47,386 nt of DNA from Thermoplasmata archaeon (GTDB lineage Archaea > Thermoplasmatota > Thermoplasmata > Lutacidiplasmatales > UBA184), in the NCBI GenBank assembly GCA_021798195.1, contig JAJZYH010000012.1, forward strand, positions 1 through 47,386, in the 5' to 3' direction. Shown here in pieces: positions 8,605 to 17,245 of the stretch. The notes below the pieces were generated by a model. It did no database searches and had not been told where the DNA came from. It saw nothing but the letters and a program-made list of their open reading frames with translations. The first letter of the stretch is position 1; each line of letters opens with the position of its first letter. The position numbers and the translations under genes are program-made.

Positions 8605-8932
8605 GCGATGCCCTCGCACGCCCTATCGGAATAGCATATTTAATAATGGGCGGCAACCAAGGGGACGATCCCAAATGGGGAGAACTTACCCGATGAGCAT
8701 CGAGGGCGCGAACATGTGCGACCGAAGGGCGCACCCTGGACGCGCCTCCCCCGGCGAGCCTGGATATCTCTGACCCGCATCAGCAATTGCAGGCTGCCGA
8801 GTCTCGGCCAACGGGCCAGTGCGTGCGGGCGGAGGCCAGCGTACCGGCGCTCCGGGATCCTGTGGGTGATCTGTCGGGCGACATCGGAACTCGGTGCCAC
8901 TACAGAAACCCGGAATGCCCGCTCCGGAGACG
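8605..8932. other. promoter region and non-coding gap between secreted protein gene and tRNA-Ile
   Basis: Apart from the TATA box of the secreted protein gene, the roughly 290 nt up to tRNA-Ile hold no supported gene. CACTACAGAAACCC near 8898-8911 recalls an RNase P motif, but the other conserved regions are absent. Confidence 0.35.
8634..8643 (-). promoter_or_regulatory. TATA box of the secreted protein gene
   Basis: TTAAATATGC on the minus strand, about 34 nt before ATG 8604. It predicts a start of transcription within about 10 nt of the ATG. Confidence 0.6.
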
Positions 8933-9007
8933 TGGGCCCGGAGAGATTTGAACTCTCGACCTCCCGGTTATCAGCCGGGCGCTCCAGCCAGTCTAAGCTA
9001 CGGGCCC
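8933..9007 (-). tRNA. tRNA-Ile (anticodon GAT)
   Basis: Read on the minus strand, acceptor GGGCCCG pairs with CGGGCCC and the discriminator is A. The D arm is TAGCTTAGACTGG, the anticodon stem-loop is CCGGC-TGATAAC-CGGG with GAT, and the T arm is GAGAG-TTCAAAT-CTCTC. Length is 75 nt with no intron. A TATA box (CTTATACGAA, 9031-9040) lies about 28 nt upstream. Confidence 0.95.
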
Positions 9008-9030
9008 GAATGGCGAAGGCGATGGTTCGT

Positions 9031-9040
9031 TTCGTATAAG
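9031..9040 (-). promoter_or_regulatory. TATA box of tRNA-Ile
   Basis: CTTATACGAA on the minus strand, centred about 28 nt upstream of the mature tRNA 5' end. Confidence 0.5.
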
Positions 9041-9167
9041 GGAATCGGTCTTCCCCCTCCCTTCCCTTCGGGTCCACGGGCTCGCCGGTGGGTAGCTCCG
9101 TAAACCCCCGGGCGAGGGGAGGAGCCGGAAAGGGATATCGGCGGGGATTCCTGGAGGAGGGTTGCAC

Positions 9168-9980
9168 ATGACCGGCTCGGAGCCATCCAAGGCTCGTACG
9201 GCCCCCCGGATCTCCGAGGTCCTGGCCACCACGGCGCAGGAAGCGCTCGAGGCGAAGATCCTCCGGGATGTACGGCAGTCCCCCGTCCCCCGCCATCTCG
9301 CCATCATCATGGACGGGAACCGTCGCTTCGCGCGCGCCAACGGGCTCCTCGCGGTGGAGGGGCACCTCAAGGGGAAGGACAAACTCGAGGAGCTCCTCAA
9401 TTGGTGCCTCGAGATCGGATTGCGTGTCCTCACCGTGTACGCCCTCTCCACGGAGAACTTTTCCCGCCCTCCGGAGGAGATCACGCAGCTCATGGACCTC
9501 TTTGCCGAGAGCTTCCGGAAGATCGGCGACGACCCCCGGGTGCATCGCCACCACATCCGGGTCCGCGCCATCGGGAACCTGTCTCGCCTTCGGCCGGACG
9601 TCCAGGAGGCGATCCGGTACGCCGAGGAGCGCACCCAGGGCTATGTGGAGTACTTCTACAACATCGCCATCGCCTACGGCGGGCGCGAAGAGATCCTCCA
9701 GGCCATCCGTTCCATCGCCACGGATGTGCGGCAGGGCCGGCTCACCCCCGAGGAGATCGATGAGTCCACCGTTTCCCGGCGCCTGTACACGCAGGACCTC
9801 CCCGACCCCGACCTGGTGCTGCGGACCAGCGGAGAAGAGCGGATCTCCAATTTCCTCCTCTGGCAGGTGGCCTACTCGGAGCTCTACTTCTCGGATGTCA
9901 TGTGGCCGGGCCTCCGCAAGCTCGACTTTCTGCGGGCGATCCGGGTCTATCAACGCCGGCAGCGGCGGTACGGGACGTAG
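9168..9980 (+). CDS. uppS: cis-prenyltransferase (polyprenyl diphosphate synthase)
   Basis: Condenses isopentenyl diphosphate in cis onto an allylic primer. In archaea the product is the dolichyl-type lipid carrier for glycosylation. The roughly 270-residue protein has every family signature: HLAIIMDGNRRFAR with the catalytic Asp, YALSTENFSRPPEE, AYGGREEI, and the C-terminal DLVLRTSGEERISNFLLWQ followed by AYSELYFSDVMWP. ATG 9168 was chosen because GGAGGAGG ends 7 nt upstream; TTG 9162 is in frame. It is about 60 nt upstream of the thermosome gene, which has its own promoter. The product should feed glycosyltransferases such as the two GT4 enzymes here, which is inference. Confidence 0.95.
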   Translation: MTGSEPSKARTAPRISEVLATTAQEALEAKILRDVRQSPVPRHLAIIMDGNRRFARANGLLAVEGHLKGKDKLEELLNWCLEIGLRVLTVYALSTENFSRPPEEITQLMDLFAESFRKIGDDPRVHRHHIRVRAIGNLSRLRPDVQEAIRYAEERTQGYVEYFYNIAIAYGGREEILQAIRSIATDVRQGRLTPEEIDESTVSRRLYTQDLPDPDLVLRTSGEERISNFLLWQVAYSELYFSDVMWPGLRKLDFLRAIRVYQRRQRRYGT

Positions 9981-9985
9981 GTAAA

Positions 9986-9993
9986 TTTATATA
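9986..9993 (+). promoter_or_regulatory. TATA box of the thermosome gene
   Basis: TTTATATA in GTAAATTTATATACGAG is the strongest TATA box in the window. It predicts a start near 10016, leaving a leader of about 28 nt that contains GGAGG (10032-10036) before ATG 10044. Confidence 0.75.
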
Positions 9994-10043
9994 CGAGCGC
10001 TAAATCAGTCCTGTTGCACGTCTGTGCAATTGGAGGAACAACC

Positions 10044-11711
10044 ATGTTGACCGGTCAGACGCCCATCCTTGTCCTCAAGGAGGGCACGAAGCGAGAGAAG
10101 GGTCGCGGAGCCTTGTCGAACAACATTGCGGCAGCGAAGGCCATCGCCGATGCGGTCCGCAGCACGCTGGGACCCCGGGGTCTCGACAAGATGCTGGTGG
10201 ACTCCATGGGGGACGTGGTGGTCACCAACGACGGGGTCACCATCCTCAAGGAGATGGACGTGGAGCATCCGGCCGCGAAGATGCTGGTGGAGGTCGCGAA
10301 GACCCAGGACCAGGAAGCGGGGGATGGGACCACCACCGCCGTGGTCCTCGCAGGGGAGCTCCTGAAGCGCGCCGAGGGCCTCATCGAGCAGAACATCCAC
10401 CCCACCGTGATCTCCCAGGGATACCGCCTCGCGAGCCAGAAGGCTCTGGAGACCCTGGAGGCCATCAGCGAAAAGGTGGACATCAAGGACCACGAGACCC
10501 TGGTGAAGATCGCGAAGACCGCCATGGCATCCAAGACGGTCTCGTTCAACCGGGACGCTCTCGCGGACCTCGCGGTGAAGGCCGTGACCGCGGTGGCGGA
10601 GAAGACCGACCGTGGCTACGAGGTGGACCTGGACAACGTCCAGGTGATCAAGAAGCAGGGTGGGGCCATGTCCGACACCCAGCTCATCGAGGGGGTCATC
10701 GTGGACAAGGAGAAGGTGCACTCCGGGATGCCCACCGTGGTCACGGAGCCCAAGATCGCGCTCCTGGACGCCGCCCTGGAGATCAAGAAGACCGAGATCG
10801 ACGCCAAGATCGAGATCAACGACCCGTCGCAGCTCACCGCCTTCCTCCAGGAGGAGGAGAACATGCTGCGGAAGATGGTGGAGACCGTGAAGAAGTCCGG
10901 CGCCACCGCGGTGTTCTGCCAGAAGGGGATCGATGACCTCGCCCAGCACTACCTCGCGAAGGAGGGGATCTACGCCGTCCGCCGCGTGAAGAAGTCCGAC
11001 ATGGAGAAGCTCGCCAAGGCCACGGGAGGGAACATCATCTCCAAGGTCAGCGAGCTCACCAAGGACGACCTGGGCGTGGCCGGCAAGATCGAGGAGCGGA
11101 AGATCGGCGACGATCAGATGACCTTCGTCACCGGCTGCAAGAAGGCCCGCGCGGTGAGCGTCCTCATCCGGGGCGGCACCGAGCACGTGACCGACGAGAT
11201 CGAGCGGTCCATCGAGGATGCCCTCAACGTGGTGGCCGTCGCCATCGAGGACGGCCGGTACGTCATCGGCGGGGGCGCCAGCGCGTCGGAGCTCGCCATG
11301 CGGCTCCGGGACGAGGCCGCCCGCGTGGGCGGCCGGGAGCAGATCGCCTTCGAGAGCTTCGCGGAGGCCCTCGAGACGGTTCCCCGGACCCTCGCGGAGA
11401 ACGCCGGCCTCGACCCCATCGACATTCTGATCGAGCTCCGGAAGAGCCACAAATCCGGGAAGAAGAACGCCGGGGTCAACATCACCACCGGTAAGGTCGA
11501 TGACCTCCAGGTGCAGAACGTCCTGGAGCCCATCCGGGTGGGACGCCAGGCCATCCAGTCGGCCACCGACGCGGCGGTCATGATCCTCCGGATCGACGAC
11601 GTCATCGCCGCGAAGGCCAACGCTCCCCCGGCGGGTGGATCCGGCGGCGGTCCCGGCGGCGGGATGGGCGGCATGGGCGGCATGGGTGGCGGCGACTTCG
11701 GCGAGGACTAG
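10044..11711 (+). CDS. thsA: thermosome subunit (group II chaperonin)
   Basis: ATP-driven protein-folding chaperonin that assembles into closed double rings in the cytoplasm. The product is 555 residues, normal for the family. Visible signatures are [25 protein letters not shown] (start of the nucleotide site), [18 protein letters not shown] (catalytic Asp and phosphate loop) and [17 protein letters not shown]. The C-terminal tail is Gly/Met-rich (GGMGGMGG), as in archaeal thermosomes. ATG 10044 is set by GGAGG 7 nt upstream and by the N-terminus ([14 protein letters not shown]). Only one subunit gene is present here; paralogues may lie elsewhere. A long hairpin follows the stop. Confidence 0.97.
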   Translation: MLTGQTPILVLKEGTKREKGRGALSNNIAAAKAIADAVRSTLGPRGLDKMLVDSMGDVVVTNDGVTILKEMDVEHPAAKMLVEVAKTQDQEAGDGTTTAVVLAGELLKRAEGLIEQNIHPTVISQGYRLASQKALETLEAISEKVDIKDHETLVKIAKTAMASKTVSFNRDALADLAVKAVTAVAEKTDRGYEVDLDNVQVIKKQGGAMSDTQLIEGVIVDKEKVHSGMPTVVTEPKIALLDAALEIKKTEIDAKIEINDPSQLTAFLQEEENMLRKMVETVKKSGATAVFCQKGIDDLAQHYLAKEGIYAVRRVKKSDMEKLAKATGGNIISKVSELTKDDLGVAGKIEERKIGDDQMTFVTGCKKARAVSVLIRGGTEHVTDEIERSIEDALNVVAVAIEDGRYVIGGGASASELAMRLRDEAARVGGREQIAFESFAEALETVPRTLAENAGLDPIDILIELRKSHKSGKKNAGVNITTGKVDDLQVQNVLEPIRVGRQAIQSATDAAVMILRIDDVIAAKANAPPAGGSGGGPGGGMGGMGGMGGGDFGED

Positions 11712-11730
11712 ACCCGTATCGGAACGCCCC

Positions 11731-11765
11731 CCTTGGGCCAGGTCCCCACGGGACCCGGCCCAAGG
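11731..11765. terminator. long hairpin after the thermosome gene
   Basis: CCTTGGGCC-A-GGTCCC (11731-11746) pairs with GGGACC-C-GGCCCAAGG (11750-11765), giving a 15-bp stem with one A/C mismatch and a CAC loop. It lies 20 nt after the thermosome stop, between convergent genes, and is followed by ATTTTC. It is probably a transcription end or mRNA-stabilising element. Confidence 0.6.
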
Positions 11766-11860
11766 AACCATTTTCCCAACCTGTTCCTCCTTCTCAAGTC
11801 GGGGCAAATGTCCCGAGGCGGGAAGCGTTCCCGAGGGGCCTGCGATCCGGCCCGAAGCGG

Positions 11861-12448
11861 TCAGGGGAAAGCCGCTGGGAGAGCCCGGAGGAGGGCCCGA
11901 AACGCCCTCCCCCGATGCGAATAACGGTTTTTCACGTCGGCGGGCATCTCCGCAAAGCTCTCCGAGCATCCCCGGGGGATGAAGATGGGATCGAATCCGA
12001 ATCCAAGCGTTCCGCGGGCCGTCCGGGCCAGGGACCCGGTCACCGCGCCCCGGGCAAGGAGCACCTCCGGACCTTGGCGTACCCCCACCACGCACCGGAA
12101 CGTGGCGGAGCGATCCCTTCCGCGTACCAGACGAAGGACCCCCGCAAGGCCCAGCGTGCGGTAGGCGTACGCCGAGTAGACTCCGGGGAACCCGCCCAGG
12201 GAGTGGATGAACAACCCCGAGTCCTCGACAAGGGACAATTCGCCCGGTCGGGGGGATACGGAGTTCAGCTTGGACCGGGCCACTTCTTCGAGCGAATCCC
12301 CCTGGATCTCCACAAGTCGCCGGCGGCTCCAAGCCACGCGGATCCCCCGGGGCTCCAGCAACGCCCGGATCTCCCGGACCTTCCCGGGATTGGTGGTGTA
12401 GACCCGGACTTGACCTGGCCGGTCCGGTCCGGGAGGCGCCCTCACCAT
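11861..12448 (-). CDS. rdgB: RdgB/HAM1-type XTP/dITP diphosphatase
   Basis: Hydrolyses non-canonical purine triphosphates (XTP, dITP) to monophosphates, keeping them out of nucleic acids. The 195-residue protein shows YTTNPGKVREIRALL (N-terminal substrate loop), LVEDSGLFIHSLGGFPGVYSAY (EDSGL with catalytic acid) and GFGFDPIFIPRG. SHRGRAFRALL matches the usual end. Its ATG overlaps the stop of the nitroreductase gene (GCATGGTGAG), so translation is likely coupled. A GTG after the Pro-rich start is possible, but the ATG fits the overlap. Confidence 0.92.
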   Translation of the reverse strand: MVRAPPGPDRPGQVRVYTTNPGKVREIRALLEPRGIRVAWSRRRLVEIQGDSLEEVARSKLNSVSPRPGELSLVEDSGLFIHSLGGFPGVYSAYAYRTLGLAGVLRLVRGRDRSATFRCVVGVRQGPEVLLARGAVTGSLARTARGTLGFGFDPIFIPRGCSESFAEMPADVKNRYSHRGRAFRALLRALPAAFP

Positions 12449-12978
12449 GCGAAGTTGTCGTAGGCCACGATCTCAGAAAAGCTCCGGCGGCCCCCGTCCC
12501 CGTTGTGGGCCCCGTTGTTGGAAGGATCCGGGTATCCCAGGGGCAGGACTCCCACCACACGGGTCCCCTCGGGGATCCCGAAGAGCTCCTTGATCCGGTC
12601 CTCCTTGAAGTCCGTGCACCAGCAGGTGCCCAGGCCATCGGCGGTGGCGGCAAGGAGGAAGTTCTGGATCGAGGCGGCCACATCCAGCGGATAGCTCAGC
12701 ATGTAGCCTCCCACCAACGCGGGGGAGGCTTCCTCCATCCCCAGCGCCACGATGACCAGGGGGGCGGAATTCAGGAAGTTCCCCTTGGTGACGGCCTGGG
12801 AAAGCTTCCGCTTCTTCTCCTCGTCCCGTACCACGATGAAACGCCAGGGCTGCTGGTTCTCCACGGACACCGCGAGGCGAGCCGCATTCAGGACCCGCTG
12901 GAGCGCCTCGTCGGGCACCGGTCGCCCCAGGAAGGCCCGGCAGGACTTCCGTCCCTTGATTGCCTCGTGCAGGTCCAT
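12442..12978 (-). CDS. nitroreductase-family flavoprotein
   Basis: The 178-residue protein belongs to the FMN-dependent nitroreductase family. It begins MDLHEAIKGRKSCRAFLG, where the RRS-like motif contacts FMN, and continues with ARLAVSVENQQPWRFIVV, the DVAASIQNFLLAATADGLGTCW helix and VVGVLPLGYPDP. The physiological substrate is unknown; the family includes nitro, flavin and dehalogenating reductases. The start was placed at ATG 12978 on homology. A TATA-like GGCTTTAAGA (13071-13080) implies a leader of about 70 nt. It is first in a two-gene unit with rdgB. Confidence 0.88.
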   Translation of the reverse strand: MDLHEAIKGRKSCRAFLGRPVPDEALQRVLNAARLAVSVENQQPWRFIVVRDEEKKRKLSQAVTKGNFLNSAPLVIVALGMEEASPALVGGYMLSYPLDVAASIQNFLLAATADGLGTCWCTDFKEDRIKELFGIPEGTRVVGVLPLGYPDPSNNGAHNGDGGRRSFSEIVAYDNFAW

Positions 12979-13223
12979 ACCGAACGCCGCTCGAAAATCT
13001 CCGAGGCGGCCCCTCAGGGAGCCAAAGGCGCAGGCGAAGTTCGCATTCCAGACCTCGCACGGTCGGGGGGTCTTAAAGCCTTTGCGTTTCGTGGCGCATC
13101 CCCGTGCGGAAGGCGCTGCGCCGATCCCCGGGTCGGTCCGTGGGAGCGGTTCGTGGCACCGGGGGGGCCCTCCCCATTCCAGCCCTCCGGGTCGCCCCAA
13201 CGGCCCGCACCAAATCCGGCTCC

Positions 13224-13230
13224 TTATGTA
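13224..13230 (+). promoter_or_regulatory. TATA-like box of the MMPL exporter gene
   Basis: TTATGTA centred about 28 nt before GTG 13255. The spacing supports a leaderless start at that GTG. Confidence 0.4.
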
Positions 13231-13254
13231 GTTCCATGGCCCCTCGTGGCTCCC

Positions 13255-16200
13255 GTGCCTCGGAACCCCTTGCGGGCACCACGGAGCGGGCCGTTCCATC
13301 GGCTCGGGACTTCCATCGTCCGTCATCCCTGGTATCCCATCATCTTCTGGCTCCTGGTGCTGGCCATCGCCGTCCCGGGGATTCTCCGGGTGTCCAGCGT
13401 GACGGACAACTCCACCACGACCCTTCCCTCCAATGCGCCCAGCGTCCTCGCCGCACACGAGATCGCTCGCCTTTTTCCTAACGTCACCCAGGGCTCGTCC
13501 TCCCTCGTGGTCCTCTCGGGCCCTCGGATCACGGGACCTCGGGGTCAGGGACTCGTGGTCAACCTCACCCGAGACATCCAGTCCAATGGTTCCATCACCG
13601 ACCTCGCATCCATCTCCACACTCTACACGGCGTACCAGGCCTACCTCGACGGGCAGAGCGAGCTCGCGCTGAGGGTCATGGCGCCGGCCCTCACGGGTCC
13701 TGTCAGCCTCTACGACGAGGTCAACGGGACGGCGGACCTCCTCTGGGGGGTGCCGGCGCAGTACGTGGGGACATGGACCTCCATGGTCCAGCAGAACCCG
13801 AACACATCCCCCAGTTCCTTCAACTGGCCCGTGTACCAGGATGTCTTTCGCTCCCTGGGGAACAACACCGTGGCACAGGGAGTCCTTCATGAGTTCTACT
13901 ACGGGAACGCAACCCTCCAGAACGGGTTCAACGGCACCGCCGACTGCGCCGCAGCCCCATCCCAGGTGCTCACCTGCGCCGAGTCCGTGGTCCGCTCCGT
14001 GCTGCCTCCATGGGTGGCTACCCAACCGGCCGTCTTTCCCAGCGTCGTGGAACCCGACGTGGTCCTGGAGACGCTGGGCCTCGGGAACTTCTCCAGCTGG
14101 ACTTCCCTGCGATCCACAGCGCTTCACGTCCTGAGCGACGTGTCGGGCCTGGGCTACGTTCTGGAGGAGACCGTGCTCCAGGCCTTCCCCACGCTGAACG
14201 CCACCCCCCTCGAGGTGGAGAATTGGGCCGGCCTCGTGGCGGATACCACCTCTCCCTCCACCTATCTCATCCCGGTCCCGACTTCCCTCTGGGATTCCTT
14301 CGTGGACCCCGCCGACAACGTCACCTTCCTTGTCCTCAGCTTCAACGTGTCCGATTCCTATGCGCTTCCCAACGGCCATCAACCGGTCTTTTCCGACCTC
14401 GCCACCATCGGAGCGCTCCTCCAGCGGGAGGTGGGCGGGAGTTCCTCCGGTTTCTCCTACTGGCAGACCGGCGAGGCCGCATCGGACCTCACGGAGACCA
14501 CCGTGCTCAACTCGAGCCTCGCCATCACTCTCCCCATCACGGTCCTCGCCCTCCTGGGGGTCACCATCGCCTACTTCCGTTCTCCCGTGGCCCCGCTCGC
14601 GAGCTTCGGGGCCATCGGGATCGCGTTGGCCATCAGCCTGGGGGGCATCTTCGTCCTGGGGACACTCGTGGGGCCGGTGGACACCACGAGCGTGACCCTG
14701 GTGACCACGTTCGTCCTCGGGGTGGGTACCGATTACGGGGTCTTCCTCATCGCCCGGTACCGCGAGGAACTCCTCCGGGGCCGTTCCTCCGACGACGCCA
14801 TCGTCACGTCGGTGACCTGGGCCGGGGAGAGCATCGCCACCAGCGGGGCCACCGTCATCCTGGCCACCCTGGCCATGACCTTCTCGGGGCAGGCTCTGGT
14901 GAGCCAGTGGGGAGAAACCCTCTCCCTCTCGGTCCTCATCGCCCTCCTGCTCTCCCTCACCGTCATCCCGGCCATCCTCAAGCTGGTGGGGCCCCGGATC
15001 TTCTGGCCCTATTCCCGGGACCGGTTCCAACGCCAGGCCCAGAGGTACCGGGAGCGGATGGCCGCCGGAACCACCTACTTCCAACGCGCCGGACGCTTCT
15101 CCGTGGCCCGCCCCTGGGTCGTCGTGGGCGTGGCGCTCCTGGTCTCCGTCCCCCTCATCGCGGTGGCCCTCGAGGCCCCCGTCTCCTACGACTTCTACAA
15201 CCAGTTGCCCTCGAGCGCCGCCTCCTCCCAGGGGCTCCGGGAACTTTCCGGGAACTTCGGACCCGGGTTTGCCTTCCCCAGCGACGTCCTGGTGACGTTC
15301 CGAAGCCCTCTCCTCCAGGGGAACGCGACCAATTCGAGCGAGTTCGCCGAGATCCAGAACCTCACCACCACCATGGCAGGGACCCCCGGCGTGGCGTCGG
15401 TGGATTCGCCGGTGGGCCCCGCGAACTTCCCCCTGTCGGCCTGGATGAACTACTCCCGGGCCCCCCCCGCCCTCCAGGTGGAGATGCGGGGCTCCCTTTC
15501 GAGCTACGTGGGGGTGGATGGACGCACCGTCTGGTTCACGTTCCGCACCGACTCCTCCGGCCTCTCGCGCTCCGCGGTGACGGCCCTCGACTCCCTCGAA
15601 TCCCGGGTGACCTCCTACGCGGCCCATGCGCCGGCCATCCAGTCGGTGGCCTACGGAGGCGCCGCCTCCGAGATCCGGGACCTGGAGCGGCAGATCACTT
15701 CCGCGCAGGCCAACATGGAACTCATCGTGGTGGTGGGCCTGCTCCTGGTCCTCCTCCTGGTCCTGGGCTCCCTCATCGTGCCGCCACTCGCCCTGGCCAC
15801 CATCGCCCTCTCCATCGTGTGGGCGTGGGCCCTCACGTTCCTCACCCTCCAGGTCCTCTTCCACATCTCCATCTTCTTCTTCGTGCCCACGATCCTCTTC
15901 ATCCTGGTCTTCGGTCTCGGGATGGACTACAACGTGTTCATCCTCACCCGGATCCGGGAGGAGCGCCTCAAGGGATACCCCTCTTCGGAGGCCGTGGTGC
16001 GGGCGGTGGGCGCCACCGGGGGGGTCATCACGGCCGCGGCACTGATCCTGGGGACCGCGTTCTTCGTCCTCACCAGCGGCCAGTTCCTCCTCCTGCGCTC
16101 CATCGGGTTCGCCGTGGGGATCGCCGTGCTCCTCGATGCGATGTTCGTGCGGGCCTACCTGGTCCCCGCATCCCTCTCGATCCTCAAGGACCGCGCGTGG

Positions 16201-16284
16201 TGGATCCCTCCGGGACTGCGCCGCCTCCGGAGCGCTCCCACGATCCCCCAGAACCCCGGGGAGGAACCGGGAGTCCCTCCCTAG
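13255..16284 (+). CDS. MMPL-family RND-type exporter
   Basis: Large membrane transporter of about 1009 residues built as an internal duplication. Each half has one N-terminal helix (PIIFWLLVLAIAVPGI; PWVVVGVALLVSVPLIAVAL), a long extracellular domain with Asn-x-Ser/Thr sites and a block of five or six helices. The two transmembrane blocks carry matching motifs GVGTDYGVFLIARYREEL and GLGMDYNVFILTRIREER, the proton-relay and loop signature of MMPL proteins. Relatives export lipids, hydrophobic compounds or antibiotics. GTG 13255 is preferred on TATA spacing; GTG 13246 is also in frame. The frame stays open a long way upstream, but that part covers the nitroreductase gene. The substrate is unknown. 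Confidence 0.9.
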   Translation: MPRNPLRAPRSGPFHRLGTSIVRHPWYPIIFWLLVLAIAVPGILRVSSVTDNSTTTLPSNAPSVLAAHEIARLFPNVTQGSSSLVVLSGPRITGPRGQGLVVNLTRDIQSNGSITDLASISTLYTAYQAYLDGQSELALRVMAPALTGPVSLYDEVNGTADLLWGVPAQYVGTWTSMVQQNPNTSPSSFNWPVYQDVFRSLGNNTVAQGVLHEFYYGNATLQNGFNGTADCAAAPSQVLTCAESVVRSVLPPWVATQPAVFPSVVEPDVVLETLGLGNFSSWTSLRSTALHVLSDVSGLGYVLEETVLQAFPTLNATPLEVENWAGLVADTTSPSTYLIPVPTSLWDSFVDPADNVTFLVLSFNVSDSYALPNGHQPVFSDLATIGALLQREVGGSSSGFSYWQTGEAASDLTETTVLNSSLAITLPITVLALLGVTIAYFRSPVAPLASFGAIGIALAISLGGIFVLGTLVGPVDTTSVTLVTTFVLGVGTDYGVFLIARYREELLRGRSSDDAIVTSVTWAGESIATSGATVILATLAMTFSGQALVSQWGETLSLSVLIALLLSLTVIPAILKLVGPRIFWPYSRDRFQRQAQRYRERMAAGTTYFQRAGRFSVARPWVVVGVALLVSVPLIAVALEAPVSYDFYNQLPSSAASSQGLRELSGNFGPGFAFPSDVLVTFRSPLLQGNATNSSEFAEIQNLTTTMAGTPGVASVDSPVGPANFPLSAWMNYSRAPPALQVEMRGSLSSYVGVDGRTVWFTFRTDSSGLSRSAVTALDSLESRVTSYAAHAPAIQSVAYGGAASEIRDLERQITSAQANMELIVVVGLLLVLLLVLGSLIVPPLALATIALSIVWAWALTFLTLQVLFHISIFFFVPTILFILVFGLGMDYNVFILTRIREERLKGYPSSEAVVRAVGATGGVITAAALILGTAFFVLTSGQFLLLRSIGFAVGIAVLLDAMFVRAYLVPASLSILKDRAWWIPPGLRRLRSAPTIPQNPGEEPGVPP

Positions 16285-16307
16285 CCGTGGACCGGGTCCT
16301 CCCGGAT

Positions 16308-17111
16308 TCAGCCCCGGGGCCGAAGGCTCTCCAGGACAAGGTCCTCCAGCGCCTCCGTGAGGGAGGTCCGGACAACCCCGGTCAGGGCACTGGCCGCGGA
16401 GGCGGAAGCTCCTCCGAGGATCCGTTCCAGAAGGGGGCGGGGCGGGGTAAGCTCCACCGTCCGCCGGGGAGGAATGCCGGCCCGTCGCGCCAGATCCTCC
16501 AGGGCCACCCTGCGGTCTCCCAGGGCGTCGACAAGGCCCAGGTCCAGGGCTCTCCGGCCGCTCCAGAATTCTCCGGTGGCCAAGGCCTGGATCTCCTCCA
16601 CGGGCCGGTGGCGCTCCCGGGCCACCAGTGCGATGAACGAGTCGTAGCTCACCCGCCCCACCTCGAGGAGCTTCTCCCGCTCCTCGGGGGTGAGCGGGCG
16701 GATCCCCTGGTAGGCGTCCTTGTGCCGACCGTGGTGGAGGAGATCCACCTGGATCCCCAGCTTGGTGAGGAGCCCCTCCACGGAGACCGAAGGGAGGATC
16801 ACCCCGATGGAACCCACTTCCGACTCCTCGTAGGCATAGATCCGGTGCGCACCCAGGGCCGCCAGGTAGGCGCCCGAGGCCCCCACGGACCCGATGGAGA
16901 CCACCACCGGCTTCTGCTCCGCCACCCGTTTCACCGCATGGTAGAGGTCCGTGGAGGGGATGTCGGCCCCTCCCCCGCTGGAAATGTCCAGCAGGAGGCC
17001 CCGGAACTTGCGCCGGCGCTCCACCTGGGCGAGGAGCTTGAGGTACGGTTCCACGGTCCGTTCCCGGATGGTGCCGCGGAAGCGGACATGGGCGAGGACG
17101 GCCCCCCACAT
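16308..17111 (-). CDS. sppA: SppA/S49-family signal peptide peptidase-like protease
   Basis: ClpP-fold serine protease of 267 residues. VVSIGSVGASGAYLAALGAHRIYA holds the nucleophile (Ser79 in GASGAY), SEVGSIGVI follows, and HHGRHKDAYQGIRPLTPEER holds the probable general-base Lys131. In SppA these degrade cleaved signal peptides or membrane fragments. No N-terminal membrane anchor is visible, so this form may be soluble or peripheral. The start at ATG 17111 (MWGAVLAHVRFRGTI) is supported by a TATA box about 25 nt upstream; the open frame extends further but as low-quality Arg/Pro-rich sequence. Confidence 0.88.
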   Translation of the reverse strand: MWGAVLAHVRFRGTIRERTVEPYLKLLAQVERRRKFRGLLLDISSGGGADIPSTDLYHAVKRVAEQKPVVVSIGSVGASGAYLAALGAHRIYAYEESEVGSIGVILPSVSVEGLLTKLGIQVDLLHHGRHKDAYQGIRPLTPEEREKLLEVGRVSYDSFIALVARERHRPVEEIQALATGEFWSGRRALDLGLVDALGDRRVALEDLARRAGIPPRRTVELTPPRPLLERILGGASASAASALTGVVRTSLTEALEDLVLESLRPRG

Positions 17112-17130
17112 GGGCCGGGAGAGGCGACGG

Positions 17131-17140
17131 GCCGTATAAG
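17131..17140 (-). promoter_or_regulatory. TATA box of the sppA gene
   Basis: CTTATACGGC on the minus strand, centred about 25 nt from ATG 17111; leaderless spacing. Confidence 0.55.
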
Positions 17141-17185
17141 GGCCGGCACCCGGAAGACCCGTCCGCCGGGCCCAGGGGTGACAAG

Positions 17186-17195
17186 GGTTATAGAG
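17186..17195 (+). promoter_or_regulatory. TATA-like box of the rfcS-moaC-moaB unit
   Basis: GGTTATAGAG, predicting a start near 17216 and a leader of about 30 nt before ATG 17246. It is 45 nt from the divergent sppA promoter. Confidence 0.45.
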
Positions 17196-17245
17196 TCGGA
17201 AGGGGAACCACGGGCCCTGGCCCGGGAACGGCGTGCGGGGAGACC

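Noticed and set aside
8898-8911. CACTACAGAAACCC resembling an RNase P RNA motif
   Set aside because: No GAGGAAAGTC-type partner is present in the surrounding gap, which is also short for the full RNA.
8640-9953. 437-codon minus-strand frame
   Set aside because: It is antisense to the cis-prenyltransferase gene and runs through tRNA-Ile; the sequence is a shadow.
12442-17184. A 1580-codon open frame on the minus strand
   Set aside because: Only its last 178 codons (nitroreductase) are real. The rest is a stop-poor Gly/Pro/Arg/Glu-rich shadow of the MMPL exporter and sppA region.
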